From Molossus alvarezi (taxonomy: Eukaryota > Chordata > Mammalia > Chiroptera > Molossidae), in contig CM073886.1 of NCBI GenBank assembly GCA_037176705.1, positions 5,394,001 through 5,458,000 on the forward strand: a stretch of DNA of 64,000 bases, given 5' to 3'. A program made the position numbers and the translations under genes. This document shows, piece by piece, positions 21,891 to 35,011 of the stretch. Numbering within the stretch: the stretch's first letter is position 1; each line of letters opens with the position of its first letter. The notes under the pieces were generated by a model. It had not been told where the DNA came from. It ran no database searches and was given only the letters and a program-made list of their open reading frames with translations.

Positions 21891-23189
21891 ATGGATTCAT
21901 CCACCCCTGCCCCTCTTGTAGTCCCGGGCGTGGGTCTCTTTCTTCCCCAGTGGATCATGCCTCACAGCACCCGAGGTCTCCTGAGCAGGAGTGCCGGTCT
22001 GAACACTGGTCCTTGTGTCCCTTGCTAGATTTATTCAGCAGTTTAGTGCTTTTCCTAATTGAAGAAAACCCATAATTTAATTTTTAAAATACAGGGACCC
22101 ATTAGTGTCAGTAATTAGACATTAGCAAATATGAAGATGCCCATTAATGAAACAGCAGTTTCAGGAGGCTCCGTGGGTGGAGCCCGCAGGGGCTCACTCA
22201 CAAACGCTACCCCTTGAGGAGCTGAGGGGCCTATTTATGACGTCCCAGCAGCGGTGGGGCAGCCTTTTCCTGGCAGGGATTGAACAGCCAGCTGCTGCTG
22301 GGACGGGTCAGAGAAGCCGAAGGAAACCCAGTGACGCCAGACGAGGGTCTGTGCCAGTGGCCTTTGGGCTCAGGACGATGCTGCCTGCGGAGGACAGTGG
22401 GAGCAGGTCTCCGCCCGCCCAGCAGGCAGCGTGGCGTGGTGGCAGCGGGCCCCCTCTGCCCCTCGAGCCCTGTGAGCACGGGCAGGTCATTGCACGGTAT
22501 TTGGCCCACTCAGGACTCGGTTTCCTGGTTCAGGATCACAGAGCAGGTCTGAGGTAGAGCCCTGGTCTTCAGCCTCCTTTTCATTTAGGCTAGGGCAGCA
22601 AAGGAGCCTGCATATCACCTGTGGTCCAGTGCAGGCGGAGACAAAGCCTGGAGTCTCCACCTTCCTGGCCGCTGATCCCTGGAGAAAGCTGGAGAAAAGT
22701 AGCTATATTGAACACTTGTTTCCTAAGTTTTCACATGAAATGCATAAGGTAGGTAGGCGTAGTTATCAATACCTTTGGGTGGCAAAGCCTGCCTAGGACT
22801 GGAGAGAGGAAGGGCTCACGAGGAGTTTGAATTCAGGCCGTTTGACCGCAGAGCACAGTTTACACACCCTGGGATGTCCTGTCCTACACAGACCCTCCCA
22901 GATACTTACCAGACACAAAACAGCATTTTTCAGAAGTTCGGGGTCTGTGAACCACCGCTGCCGTGCCCTGGGCATGCCCAGTACGCTTAGACACGTGCTC
23001 AGGAGGAAAATGGAGCAGGGTGGCGGCGGGGGGAGTGGAGCGTGAGGGAGGCTAGCATCTGGCAAAGGGTGTCCAGGCGGGCTCTGCCCAGGGGCTGTCT
23101 GAGCAGAGGCTTAGAGGGAGTCAGGGACAAGCCGTGGTGGCACGGACGATGGCGGTCTGGGCATTTGGATGTATCCCGATCTGACCACT
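21891..23189. other. Mostly unassigned intronic sequence
   Basis: 22030-22150 is an AT-rich patch with 'cctaattgaag', 'cataatttaatttttaa', 'gtaattagacattag' and 'cccattaatgaaac', a homeodomain-like cluster that may be a conserved noncoding element. 22480-22560 has weak MIR-like wording. No gene seen. Confidence 0.4.
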
Positions 23190-23737
23190 TCTCACTCTCG
23201 GCCAAGCCGTCATCTCTCTCGTGATGCCTGTCGGCAGCCTCCTGACTGCATCCCGCTCCCGTGTCCTCCTCCCTTCCTCCGCCCCCAGCACTGTGGCCGT
23301 GAGCTCTGCTGGTCAGGTCTTTCCTCGGCGGCCTGTTTCATTCAGAGGAAAGGCCTACGTCCTTCTGTGACCCCTCATCCCACACCCCTGCCCCTCCGCT
23401 TTGTCTCTCTGACCTCCTCTCCCACCACTCCCCACCCTCACCGCTCAGCCTACCCACTGGGGCGGCCGGCGTCCTCGCTGCCCGTGTGCACCAGCACACT
23501 CCACCTCGGGGCCCGGCCCGGGTGCCTGCGCCCTCGCGCTTCGTCCTCGCTCCGTTATCTCCTTAGCATGTCTCACAGGCTGTGTAGTTTGCTTATTCGT
23601 CTCGTTTATTGTTCGTCTCCCCCGGCAACATGATTTCCATGAAGCAGGGATTTTCGTCTCTTGTTCAGTCCACCTCTGGACTCTGGAACAGTGCCTAGCA
23701 CATAGTAAACGCTCAGTAAATATTTGATGAATGAATG
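23190..23737 (+). mobile_element. L2 LINE 3' end
   Basis: Ends with the standard L2 terminus: 'acatgatttccatgaagcag', 'ggattttcgtctcttg', 'acagtgcctagcacatag', 'taaacgctcagtaaatattt' and 'gatgaatgaatgaac'. The upstream part is diverged and its left edge is approximate. Confidence 0.75.
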
Positions 23738-24849
23738 AACCTGATCCAATTTCCTTCTACCTGCAGGGCCCTGGTATTTGGAGGCGAAGCCCCAGGGACG
23801 CTAGTGAGGTACCTACATTGGGAGCAGTCGGGGCCAGTTCCATTCCCTGGGCTGCAAATCTGTGTGGCTCAGACTCCGATGTTGGCAGGGACGGGCCTCA
23901 TGTCCAGGGTGGCTGGCCTGGGAGGGGCAGATAGGCCTGGAGCAGCCCTGTGGGCAGCTGGCCAGGTGAGCAGACACTCCGCTGGGTGCCAGTGGGACGG
24001 TCCAGATGGCGGCCGTGCTGCTCCAGACAGCCTGTTCGCTGTTGATGGAGACGAGCCCTGTGGCTGGAGGTGCCCGGGAGCCGGCAGCGCGGCAGACATC
24101 AGATGAGAATTCAGAACTTGGCTTGTAACCCTGCTCTCCGCACAGAAATGGGACAGGCCTTCGATTTGTCACCCGAGCAATAGGATGTCAAGTGCAGCCC
24201 TGGAGATAAACGCAAGGCAGAGACTTTAATCCGCCCTTCACTTCTCTTATCGACCTCAGAGATGATTACTCCAGACTTATTTTCCAGAAGATAAGTTCCC
24301 CCTTAAGCTCATCCTGATTTTTATTGTCATTTACCCCGAGTTTTATCTCCTGCATCAAATATGACAGATGCTGCTCTTGGGTAGTATTCGGCCCGAGAAG
24401 TTTTGTTTGGCTCACATGGTATTTGAGGGGGAAAATTTGTGTCATAGGATGCCAACTTAAAAATAAAAACATACCGCAAAAATTGAATGTCTGGCTTGTC
24501 TTAAAAAATGAAGAAATCTGCGGCAGTGGACTCGTGTTCCTGCGTGCTGACAACCAGCTGAGAGACAGGACTCCCTCCGCAGATGAGGTCTGCGCCCAAG
24601 GGTCCCGCTGCCCTACCCAGCTCTTACCTGCCTGACCCATGTAAGTGTCTGAACTGGCCGCTGGGTGCTGGGTGCTCCGCTGAGGATGGAGGAGGGGCAG
24701 CTTGGACCCCAGAATAGAAGATCCTCCCAAAATTTATCCCAAAGAATCTGAAACAGGGACTTTCGAGGAGTGTGCATCCCCCCGGGGGTCCTTGCATCGG
24801 TTTATAAGAGGCAAACCGAGAAGGAGCTGTTCATACACTTTCCAGAGGT
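23738..24849. other. Unassigned; AT-rich patch at 24260-24520
   Basis: 24260-24520 is AT-rich without repeat signature ('gatgattactccagactt', 'tttattgtcatttacc', 'aacttaaaaataaaaac'), a candidate conserved noncoding element. Other sequence is unremarkable. Confidence 0.35.
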
Positions 24850-24995
24850 TTAGCCGCTTGGCTCATGTGGGCTCTGCCTCCCGTCACACGTGTGCCCACG
24901 CTCGTGCTCCTGAACCTCTCCGTGCCTCAGCTTCCTCCTCTGCGGAGTGGTGAGAACAGCAGTTCCTGCCCGTGGGGAGGAGCTGAGGATTGAGG
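24850..24995 (+). repeat. MIR fragment
   Basis: Short sense MIR 3' core: 'tgaacctctccgtgcctcag', 'cttcctcctctgcggag', then 'gaggattgaggtt'. Confidence 0.55.
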
Positions 24996-27900
24996 TTTTC
25001 ATGGGGAGCACGGCACCGGGTGGTGGCCGCAGTGTGGCCGGGATGGCAGGCGGTGGCCGCGGTGTCTGTGGGGACAGGGGCCACGGTGGCTGCCGGGACG
25101 GGGCCCTGTGCTGTCCTGAAGACACTTGAACTTCGGGTTTTCAGAGCAGAGGTCAAAGCCCGGCTCCTCCACTCCCGGAGAACAGCCACGTCTCGGAGCC
25201 GGGGCGCCCAGACCTGTGGGCACAGAACCATCGCGCAGGTGGTGAATGGGCTGCTGGAGGCGGATGCACCCTCCGAGCAGTTCCGACCGCGTGGACACGT
25301 AAGTGTCCATTACATCCCATCTCACTTGAATGGCAAGTTTCCCCTGACTTCTCCTTACATCTGACTGAACTTTGGGATGACAGACAACCTAGATTGGAAT
25401 AATAACCACTCCCTTTGTCCTGTGACTTTTGCAAATGACCATTCTGGGTATCCCGATGGGGCCGTCGGGGTCTAGCTGGATTACGCCTGTCTACTCTGAC
25501 CACCTTCAAAGACACAGAATCCACGTGTCTCCATCTCCTTTTGTTGTGTAAGCAGCCACTCCAGAACTTTGTGGCTTAAAACAACAGCACTTATTACACT
25601 CCAGTCCTCTGCAGGTCGGCCGTTTGGCCTGGGCTCCCCTGGGCAGTTCTGCGGGTCTGGGCCGGGCTCACTTGAACTTGGCTGGACTCACTCATGCGTC
25701 TGTGGCTCACTGCTGGGTGGAACAGGGCTGGCTGGGCTTCGGTGGCTTGACCCAGGGTGCCTGAGATGATGGGGCTCCATCTCCACGTGGCTCCACCTCC
25801 GCAGTGAGCCTGGGCACGCTCGGTGGCAGCCAGGGGCTCAGGAGCTGCAGGAGGGCACGCCTTGGTGCACGGGACTCTTCAGGTGTCTGCGTGTGTCACG
25901 TTTCCTACTGTCCTGTTGGCCAGAGCGAGTCACGTGGCTGCTCTGGCGTCATTGTGGGAGGGCTCTCGCAAAGGGGGCCCGGGGAGCGAGGTTACCGTAG
26001 CCAGTTTTGTAATGAGCAAGCCCACCATGACTGATAGCCAAGCTGGCAAACTGCTCCGTGGACTTGTGTTGAGAGGAAAACCCAGAAGGTGGGGTGTCCC
26101 GCCTCCACGTCCCATCTCTACGTTCTCGGACTTGCCAGGAATTTGCTCCCTGGCCACTGCACCAACCAGCCTTCCAGGGACCCTACTCCGCTCTCCTCAA
26201 GCCTGGTCCACAGCGATGCCCGTTCCAGCCCCCAGCCACGCTTCCCTGACGGCCTGCTTGGCCGGAGTCGCGGAGGCAGAGGGCCCGTATGGCTCTGAGT
26301 CTGTGCCTCTTGAATGCCAGACTCTGCCAGGACCTATGCTGTCTGGGAAAAGGTGCGGTTCACCGGGACGTCAGAGGCAGCCGCTGGGGCCAAGCCTGTC
26401 ACCGTGAGACAAGTACTGGGACCTGTGCCCAGAAGCTGAACCAGCTGGACGGAGGACAGGCCCCGGTTCTCCTCAGATCTCTGGGTCCCACATCCCTAGG
26501 CCACCAGCACCCAAGGGCACTAGTATGCTGAGTCCCCAAGGTCCTCTGCAGAGATTCACCAGGGTTTACACCCCAGGGATGCTGTCAGTATCTGGACAGT
26601 CTGGGGCCTGCCTGACTCTTCTAGAAATGCGGGCGGGGGGAGACGTGAGCGATTCCCCTTGTCTGCTCCCCAGGGCGGGGTTGATGCAGTGGGCAGGATC
26701 TTGGCGCAGCTGGAGCATGAGGGTCCATACCAGGAAAGGCCGGGTGTCAGAGGCCAGGGCTCAGAGGCGTGTCCCGGTGGGACCCTCATACGGCGGCCAC
26801 GGGATGGAGCGCTCACCATGTGCAGGCCCCTGAGCCCGCGCCGTGCCAGGCTGGTATGTGGTGCTGCGGTTTGGAAGACGGGGAAACAGACACCGGGAGA
26901 TGCAGGCCCTGTGCTGGCCCCGCCGGGCCAGTGGAGGGGATGGGGTCGTGCCCTAGTCTGTCTGTCTGACTCAGGGCCCTTCATCACTACACCTGGTGCC
27001 AGAGGTGGTCGTGGGAGGTTGGAGGGGAGCTAGGAAGGGTAAAAGCAGGAAAGGGGGACGAGTAAACCCAGAAATGATGGACTCTTGCCACGGTGGGGCG
27101 GTCACACGACAGACCCCTGCGAAGGGGCTGGGACTCAGGAATTCGGCTGGGACAGTCTTCAACAGCAGCCCCAGCTGGGTCCCGAGCAGATTCCCCGGGA
27201 GCAACTCAGGCCCTCTGCCTGACATGACTCCTGGCTCTGCAGACTTCCAGGGTTTCGAACTCTGTTAAAAGTTGGGGTGGGGAGGAGGGCAGTGCATTCT
27301 TTTTTCCTTTTCCAAGTTCAGAACCGATTGAGTTAGACAGGTGGTGACCTCAGCGTCAGCTCTGTCACTGGGGAGGATGCTTGATGGCCAGAGGGCCCGC
27401 TACCATCCCGCTGATTAGACTTGCCCGCCTGGTCGCTGCATCTCTGGGCACCGGCGGGCGTGTCCCCGGCTGCCGTCGGCATGACGGCCCAGAAGAAGGA
27501 GAAAAGCTCGTTGGGGACAGCTGGGCAGGGCAGCTGGCAGCAGGCTGGGCCGTGACTTCTCCCAAACTTGCCAGCTAGTTCAGTCCACGAGAGGAGGGAC
27601 CGGAGGGTGGGGAGAGAGGAGTGCTAGTCTGGCCGAAGTCCTTCCACCGTTATAAGCGGCAGGGAAATGGAGGTGCCTTCTAACACGCCCGCTTGCCAGG
27701 TGACTCCGTGTACGGGGGGGGGGCTACCCCTTTGGGCCGGGCTGGGAGTTCCTCGCGTGGACGGGGGAGGATTGGGAAATCCCAGGGAGGCCAAGGGTCA
27801 TGACGAGCCCTGAGCAGGGTTCAGGCCAGCGTCAGAGTGGATTTCACCCTGACCTGTCCCAGACCCCAAGCGCCAGGCAGTGTTGGAGAGTGCCCCCGAG

Positions 27901-30900
27901 ACAGTGTCTCACTCAACATTACTTAGCATGTGACAGGCGCCGGCGCTCGGGCCTGGGGGGTGCGGAGAGCAGCGGGCCGTGTGCGGAGTTAGTGCACTCA
28001 CTCCCGGAGCTGTGAACAGGACGGCCGGCGGCAGAGAGGAGCAGAGACCAGTGGCATCTCCTATGAAGAGCAGCGGAGGGCTTCTCGGAGGAGGTGGCGC
28101 TGACACTGACTTCGGAAGCCTGTGCAGTTCTGGAAGGCAGCGCGGAGGTTCCCGTTCTGGGAGGGCTGTGGGGAGCTGCCCCAGCGCCGGGGACCACCGT
28201 CCTCCTGTGTCTCCAGAGTCAGGGCACGTGAAGGAAAGTGAGCCCATGGGCCCCATCGCGCAAGGCCGCGTGCATGGCTGGGGGTTCTCTAGAATTTGTT
28301 GTACACATTACAGTTTCTTGCACTTCCGTCATTTCTGTAGCCCCTTCATGATTGCTTTTACTTGAATTAAAAAAGAAAATTTAGAAAGTAAAATTTTATC
28401 ACAATGGAAAATTGGTATATTTTGTGAAAAGTAAATGCAAGAAAAACAAAACGAAGCTTTTAAATTCTGATTGAACATTGTTGCCTGCTGAGGCTCAGAG
28501 CCTGAGACCTGCTCTCTCTTTGTTAAAAGTGGGAATCATGTTAGAGATGTGCTAACATCAAACCGAGACCTTGTCCTTGATGAAGTGGGAGCTGTTGGAA
28601 GGACCTTTCTGGTTTGTGAATCAGTGTTAGTTAATGCTGAGCCCAAGGACCACCCAAATCACCCCATCCTGCGGGAGTCCCATGGCCATGGTGAGTCACT
28701 GGAAGATACTAAGTGTGGCATGATCCAAACAACAGAAACAAGAAGTTATAAGAGTCTATTAAAAGCTGATAAATGCTGCAGAGAAATAAAACAAGAGACA
28801 AGGATAAGGAGAGCTGGCATTAGTGTTAAATGCGTTGCTCAGGGACGTCTTCCCTGAGAAGCTGCATCTGAGTGCAGACTTCAGAAGGGGAGGGAGGCAT
28901 GGAGAGCTGAGGGAAGCGCTTTCCACCCAGGGAGAACAGCAAGTGCAAAGGCCCTGTGGTAGGAATGTGCCTGGCATGTTCAACTGCAAAATAGCCAGTG
29001 AGGCTGGAGTGGAGTGAGGGAGGGAGGAAATGATTGGAGATGAAGTCAGAGAAGTAAGGGGGAGTGTACAGACATCTGCTGGAAATGCCCAGGGCACTAT
29101 CTACATATTCCTGCAACCGTTTTAGAAGGGAGAAGTGAAAAATTTAGCCATTTTGTACTTCATTTTCACGAGATGAGCACCAGCCTTCACTGGCCTGTGA
29201 CAGAATCATCTATGCAGATGGTCTGGGCTCTGGTCACACACGCAGCATTAGTACAATGTCATCACCAACCTGGTGTCTGTGTCTAGACAGCCCCAGACTC
29301 GGCCTCTGCTTTCTGAGCAGGTAACCAGATGGACTGATTATTTTGAGGATTCCAACAGAAACCACCAAGAGTTTCAGCATCTTATTGACCAGCTCAGGAG
29401 CCTCAATGCCTAGATCTCTGCAGGGTGGGACTGTGGTGTCAGGTGCTGTCCTGTCCTCTGAACTGTTACTGAGCTCCCCAAGGGAAGGGAATCGAGCTCC
29501 TCTATGGAGTGTGTTCTTGCCAGGCGTCTGCATGTCCTGCACCGTGACCTTGGGAGGATGGAGGCAGACAGTGGATGGAGTGGGGGTGAGCGCCCCCTGC
29601 TGTGTTGGTGGCCCAGCTGGGAATCCACCCCGGGGATCAGCCATCAGTGCGCAGGGTTCCGGTGAGCTGCCCCATCTTACACGAGATTAACTGTGTCTAA
29701 GGTGTAGCGAGGGCAAGGGGCGCTCAGGGCTAACGAGCTGAGTCCGTGGCCGCGTTAATGCACAGCACACCCAGCAGGCATTGCCATCCATCAGTCTGTC
29801 AGCTGGAGTGTAAATTAATCTGGAGGTAGCAACTCCACTGCCGAGTCCTCCAACCACGCAAGAGCCTGAAATCTTTCCTCAGCTCCCATAGCAGGGCTGG
29901 CAGTCACCTTCTGCCACCGCAGCGTGGGATTTCCCAGGGCCAGGCACCTCAGACGGCCGGGGCCACTGGCCTGGGAGGAGACCATGCCAACCATGTGCTG
30001 GGCGGGGCCGGGTGAAAGGGAACAGGGGTCTTCCCAGCCCCACAGAGCTCCGTGCAGCTGGAGCCCAGACTCGGGACTGTCTGAGGACACCTGCCAGCCT
30101 AAGTGAGCGTAATCGGGTGGCCCAGGAAAGGCTCAGGGTGGCTAAGTCTCCCCTCTCGATTTGTCTTCTGTTCAATGAAGATGTGGGGAAAGGCTGTAAT
30201 GTCAAGAAGAGGAGACCACATGTGTGGTTTTGTCTACCAAGCATCCCCTCTCTGGCTGGAACAGACCTTGGTTTTCCTTTGGGGAACCTCCTTTGTGCCT
30301 TGTGGTCCTGGTTGAGGGGTTATAAGACAGCACCCCATCTACCATGAGGTGGACACATGACCTACGCTGATTTAACCATGACCATTGTGATTTGCTTAGG
30401 GTTGGCCTGTGACTCAGAATGAGCCAATCAGACTTTTGCTGAGATGTGCTATGTGGACTCGGACAGACGAAAGTTCCTTTTCCCGTGGGATCTCCAGCCG
30501 AGCCCATGGACACCTGAACCAGGCACATTCCGACAGGTCAGCAGAGTGAAGCAGTGAGCTGCTCAGTCCGACCTCTGGCGCTGTTTCCACCGCCCGCGGT
30601 GTGCCCACCGGCCCTCGGCCGCAGCCCTCGTGCCCTGGGGGGCAGCAGAATGCCTGCCCAGCCGCTCGCAGTGGCCAGAATCAAGGAAGCCACGTGGACA
30701 GAAAGCAGAGCGTGCAGGACACTGGCGGGAACAGGAACGGAGGGTTACGTGGGGACAAGGTGACTCTGCGGCAGAACTCTAACTTCTCACCAAGGTGACA
30801 GAAAAGTTTCCAGGGGCCTTGGGAAGCTGGAGGGGGCACTTCATAGCCTCTCAGAAGCGGGTGCCAAAGGTCCTCTGCTTAACCTAACTGCCTGCGAGAT

Positions 30901-32239
30901 CCTCGAGCTCTGGGCATTTCATTGGTGCTGAATGAACATCCAGTCGAGGAGGGAGAGAGCGAGGGGCCCGGGCGCACAGGTTGCAAGCCAGCTGCCAGGG
31001 GCGTCGGGGACTCGTCTGAGTTGGTCCTTATCGTGCTTTTTGTAGCTGTCAATATTGTGTAAAACCACTTGCCAACATTTTATAATTGAGAAATTTCCCA
31101 TGAAAATCTTCATTTCTGACTTCACTTTTTTAAAAAAAAAAGCAACACGTGAGATTCCCCAGCAGTCTCGGGAACAGCAAGGGAGGCGACCTCTGCGCTC
31201 AGGTGCTCAGACCACAGCGACGTCCTGTGCTGCTCAGCGGGGCTCCATGTGGGGTAGATTCAGGTTGCTTTATGGCGCTTGCAGACTATTATAATCTGCG
31301 AACAGATGCCAGCTCCCAGACACATCTGTGCTTCCCGCTCTGAGGCGCAGGATGGGGCAGAGATAGTGGAGTCGGGGCACTTGGCTGCCGAGCTGGGCAG
31401 AGCAGGTGCCGCCAGAGCTGCGGCCCAGCGATGCCGAGGGCTCGCACCTTTTAAGAGTGAGCCAGAGAATCAGAGCGGCCCGAGAAGACAGACAGGCAAA
31501 ACCACTGGTCCGATGGGCAAGAATGGAAGGAATCAGAGCAGTTTGGCCAGGACAGCAGGGCTGTGAACAGAAGTACTTGCAAAGCTGTTCCACAGAGACG
31601 TGCCCATCGAAGGACCACCCGTGCTGCGGGAGACGGCTGGGAAGTCCAGGGAGACACAGTCAGCGTTATCAAAAAAGTAAAAATGAAGTGATGTCTTGAG
31701 AAGTCATTGGAGTGGCTGGAACAACCGCTAACTGTTTTGGGGGGTGTTACTTTTGCTTTGTTTTTTGGCTTGACAATAAAATATTAGATGGTGGTTGAAC
31801 TGTGTACTTCCTTCTGTTTCGATTTGAAGTTAGCAATTAATCACACCCTCCGCGCTTCCTAGTTCCAAATGCTATGGCGGCTGCAGGTGGAAATGAAAAT
31901 ATAATTTCTACCTGTGCTCCTGGGCAGGACCCAGAGGAGGCATGCTGCAGCTGACCACCATCTCTTACGCCTGGCTCTGGGGCCAGCCTGCAGGAGGAGC
32001 TGGGTGCCCACCCAGCCAGCCGCAGAGAGCCCTGGATTGCCCCCGCCTCGGCTGGGTCTAGTGGAGAAAAGCCAGAGGGGTAGGCTCCAGACCTGAGCCT
32101 AGGGACCAGGACAGGTGGGTCCCGCCCCCAGTGGAATGAGGGCTCCTTCTCTAGGCGATGAGAGACGGAGGAGAGAAATACAGGGTCAAGAAAGAAGCTG
32201 AGCCACGCTTGACCCAGAGGTCACCACATCAGGGTCCAT
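24996..32239. other. Long stretch without genes; scattered old repeat traces
   Basis: 25545-25990 ('ctttgtggcttaaaacaac' and a following GC-rich part) is the same unnamed old repeat family as 3050-3330. 27960-28250 and 28800-29080 ('gggagaacagcaagtgcaaag') resemble another unnamed mammalian repeat, also suggested at 41640-41850. 30340-30545 ('gagccaatcagacttttg') is probably another. 31040-31140 and 31740-31860 are AT-rich. Frames of up to 194 codons carry no recognisable domain. Confidence 0.4.
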
Positions 32240-32470
32240 TCTGACATCTCACATGTGGTGCTCATTACGTCTCAGGGCTGGTTCTAAAGGCTTCCCGTGA
32301 TCTGATCTGCCTCCCTGTGTTATCTTGTTGAATCCTCGCGCCAGCCTTAGGAAGTACCCCTAGTATTGTCTCCCTTTTATAGATAAGAAACTCCAGGGAC
32401 AGAGACTGTAAGTAACTGCCTAAGAACACACTGTCAGAGGCTGAGCAGAGCTTCAAATGCAGACTCATGT
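32240..32470 (-). repeat. MIR SINE
   Basis: Reverse-complement MIR: 'ttgttgaatcctcgcgcc', 'ttttatagataagaaactcc', 'agagactgtaagtaactgcc' and 'cagaggctgagcagagc'. Confidence 0.75.
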
Positions 32471-34119
32471 GCCCCCCGCCGTGCCCGACGGGGTCTCCGT
32501 GGCCCCCGGCACGGGACCTCCTAACAGAAAGAGCTTCACCTCCTGTGTCATCTTCCCGGACCCAATGGGGAGTGCTCACAGCATCACCCCCGACGCAGGT
32601 GCTGGGTCAGCAGGGCCTCTTCAGACCTCGGCCCGCTGGACGGCATTGGGAACTTCCCTAAGCTCAGTTTTTCCATGAGAAAAATGGAGGTAGAATATCT
32701 CTTGTCGGTTTTCTCCCCTGTGAGAAGTCAGGCAAAGGTTTGACCCCTCCAAGACATCTGCCTTGATTCCGTCTTCCGATGCGGCATCAGCCCTAACTGC
32801 CGTGGCTGCCACGCTCACGTGGCACACCGCCGCTGCCCGCTTCACCTTTAACTGAAGGGTCCTTGAGAGGTGGCCTGTTCTCCTGCGCCTCCAGTTCAGG
32901 ACAACCCCCCAGATGCCCACTCAATCCAGAGATGCTCCTCTCCTGGGGACAAAGGGGCCCTTCCCTAGAACAGCACGTACCCACCTCGGGTGTCGGAGAG
33001 AAATGACACCTGACTTGGGCACAATACACAGCGGCCAGGTCACCATCCCCTGCTCCTTGGCGGCCAAAGGCTGGGAGCCAGAGATTTCGATGGAGCATCT
33101 GGTCCAGCCCGGCTGTCTCCAGGGGTCAGGTCTTCAGGAAGCAGCCCAACTCCTCTGGCTCGTGTGGGGGCCCAAGCTGCCTCCTCCCCGACGGAGAGCC
33201 AAGGGTGCATCGCTGACAGGGAGCAGTCACCACAGAGTATCTTCTCCACAAAGGGCCCTGGAGGTGCATTTGCTTCTGCCTCACAGACTTTCCAGGCTGC
33301 ATGGATCCCACTTTGCAGCTCGAGTTAGCAGCACAATTACACCCGTTTATGGATATGAGATGCCAAGTCTCCCAGCAAAACACAGCCAAGTAACAGATGC
33401 TTTACTTTAGAGCAATAAACAAACTGAAATACAGCTTTTGTTTTTTCTGATCCCAGTAGGCAGAAAACCTTTCTTGGGGAGTACACCTCGGGGGTGTACT
33501 TCTCATTAACCCCTTGGACACAGGGCTTGGATGACCCATCATTGGAAGTCCATGTTTGGCCCAAACTCCGGTGACCAGACTCCTTACAGGGGGCCCAGGA
33601 CCACCTCCAACTTGTGCGCCTGGTACCCCAGCTTCTTGGGAGACGGCGTGGTGAGCCAGGTGGGGGCAGGCTTGCCCCTTCTCCCTTGGCTGGGCACCCT
33701 TGTCGGGAAACACAAACTTTCAACAGTGGGCCTGATGTCGGTATGTCCGCACTGCCCACAAAGTGACCTCCGTTTCGCAGATTTCAAAAACACAAGACAA
33801 ACTCACGATCTGAGGAGACGTTTGCTCCGCGCTGGTTCACAGCTCACATTGTAGAGGTGGATTCCACTTCTGCGTTGAGTCAGCCTTCATCTGCGCCCCA
33901 GCATTTCTGAGCCAGGTTCTGTGCCTGCCTCGGGACCTCCCTCTCCCACTGGTGGTCAATCCAAACCTTTCATCCGCCCCGGTCTCCGGCCGCCACTTGC
34001 CGGCCCTCCACGGGGGAGCTGGCTCCCTCGGCTCCGCCGTCGCTCAGGAGTAGCTGCCGGGCTCGCACCTTACAGACAAGTTTCATCCTCACAGAAGCCC
34101 TGCAAGAAGCTGTCCGTCC
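32471..34119. other. Unassigned intronic sequence
   Basis: 32590-32700 has a possible sense MIR tail ('ccctaagctcagtttttcc'). The rest shows no family I can name and no gene. Confidence 0.35.
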
Positions 34120-34565
34120 GGGCTCTCCAGAGAAAGAACCTGTGGGCTGTGCAGAGAGTGTGTGTAGATTTATGGTAGGAGTTGGCTGTGAGGGCGCAGA
34201 GGCCGAGAAGTCCCCAGTCTGCTGTCACACGCTGGAGGCCCAGGACGGCTGGCGGGGGGCCTCGGTCTGCACCTGCGGCCTGAGAACCGGGGCACCGGAG
34301 GTGGGAGATCCGGGGGCCCCGATGTCCGCCGGCGGGAGAGGTGGGCGCCCCAGCTCGAGAAGAGAGCGAATTCTCTTCCCTGGCCGTTTTGTTCCTTGGG
34401 GCCCTCAGTGGGTGGGGGATGCCCCCGAGTGGAGAGGGGACCTTCTTTTCTCAGTCTGCCGATTCAAATGTTGTCCCTTCCAGAAACACCTCCACAGACA
34501 CACCAGGAGTGATGTTCACAGCTCCCTGGGCGCCCTTCACCTGGTCAAGTTAACACATGAAATTA
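34120..34565 (-). repeat. Old mammalian interspersed repeat, family not assigned
   Basis: Begins 'gggctctccagagaaag', continues 'gatttatggtaggag' and ends 'tggtcaagttaacacatg' and 'aaattaccc'. I recognise this order from many mammalian genomes but cannot name the family reliably; the strand is arbitrary. It ends right where a SINE starts. Confidence 0.5.
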
Positions 34566-34570
34566 CCCAC

Positions 34571-34795
34571 CGCGCCTGGCTGGAGCGGCTCAGCTGGCTG
34601 GAGCATCATCCCCTTGCGAACCAGAGGTCATGGCTTCGATTCCCGGTCAGGACACAAGTCTAGGTTGCTGGTTCGATCCCCAGTGGGGTGGGGGTTGCAG
34701 GCAGAAGGCAGCCGATCTGTTTCTATCTCACAACAGTGTTTCTCTCCCTCCCTCTCTCTCTAAGCAGGCCCTCGGGTGAGGTTAAGAGAAAATTA
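34571..34795 (+). mobile_element. VES-type SINE (sense), mixed features
   Basis: tRNA-like head 'ctggagcggctcagctgg', B-box-like 'gcttcgattcccgg', 'gttcgatccccagtgggg' as in type I, a CT-rich tract, but a 3' end with 'ccctcgggtgaggtta', the hairpin tail of type II. It may be an older or intermediate form. Confidence 0.82.
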
Positions 34796-35011
34796 GTCAT
34801 TGCAGAACTGTGTCACGTTCGCCGTTGTGTCATGTGGAAGCGGGCTGTGCGCCGGGTCCCCACGCAGGCCTGGCGTCCCGGCCCTGGAGCGTCCCTCGAG
34901 GGCTGTGCCCACGTGCGCAGCGGGCGGCTTTAGCGCCCCCGGAGGCGAGGCGGGTGAGACCCGAGGTGCTGGGAATCGCCTGTAGCCCTTCTCTCTGGGA
35001 AATAGTGAACT

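Noticed and set aside
25823..26407. 194-codon + frame
   Set aside because: Begins inside an old interspersed repeat; no domain recognised.
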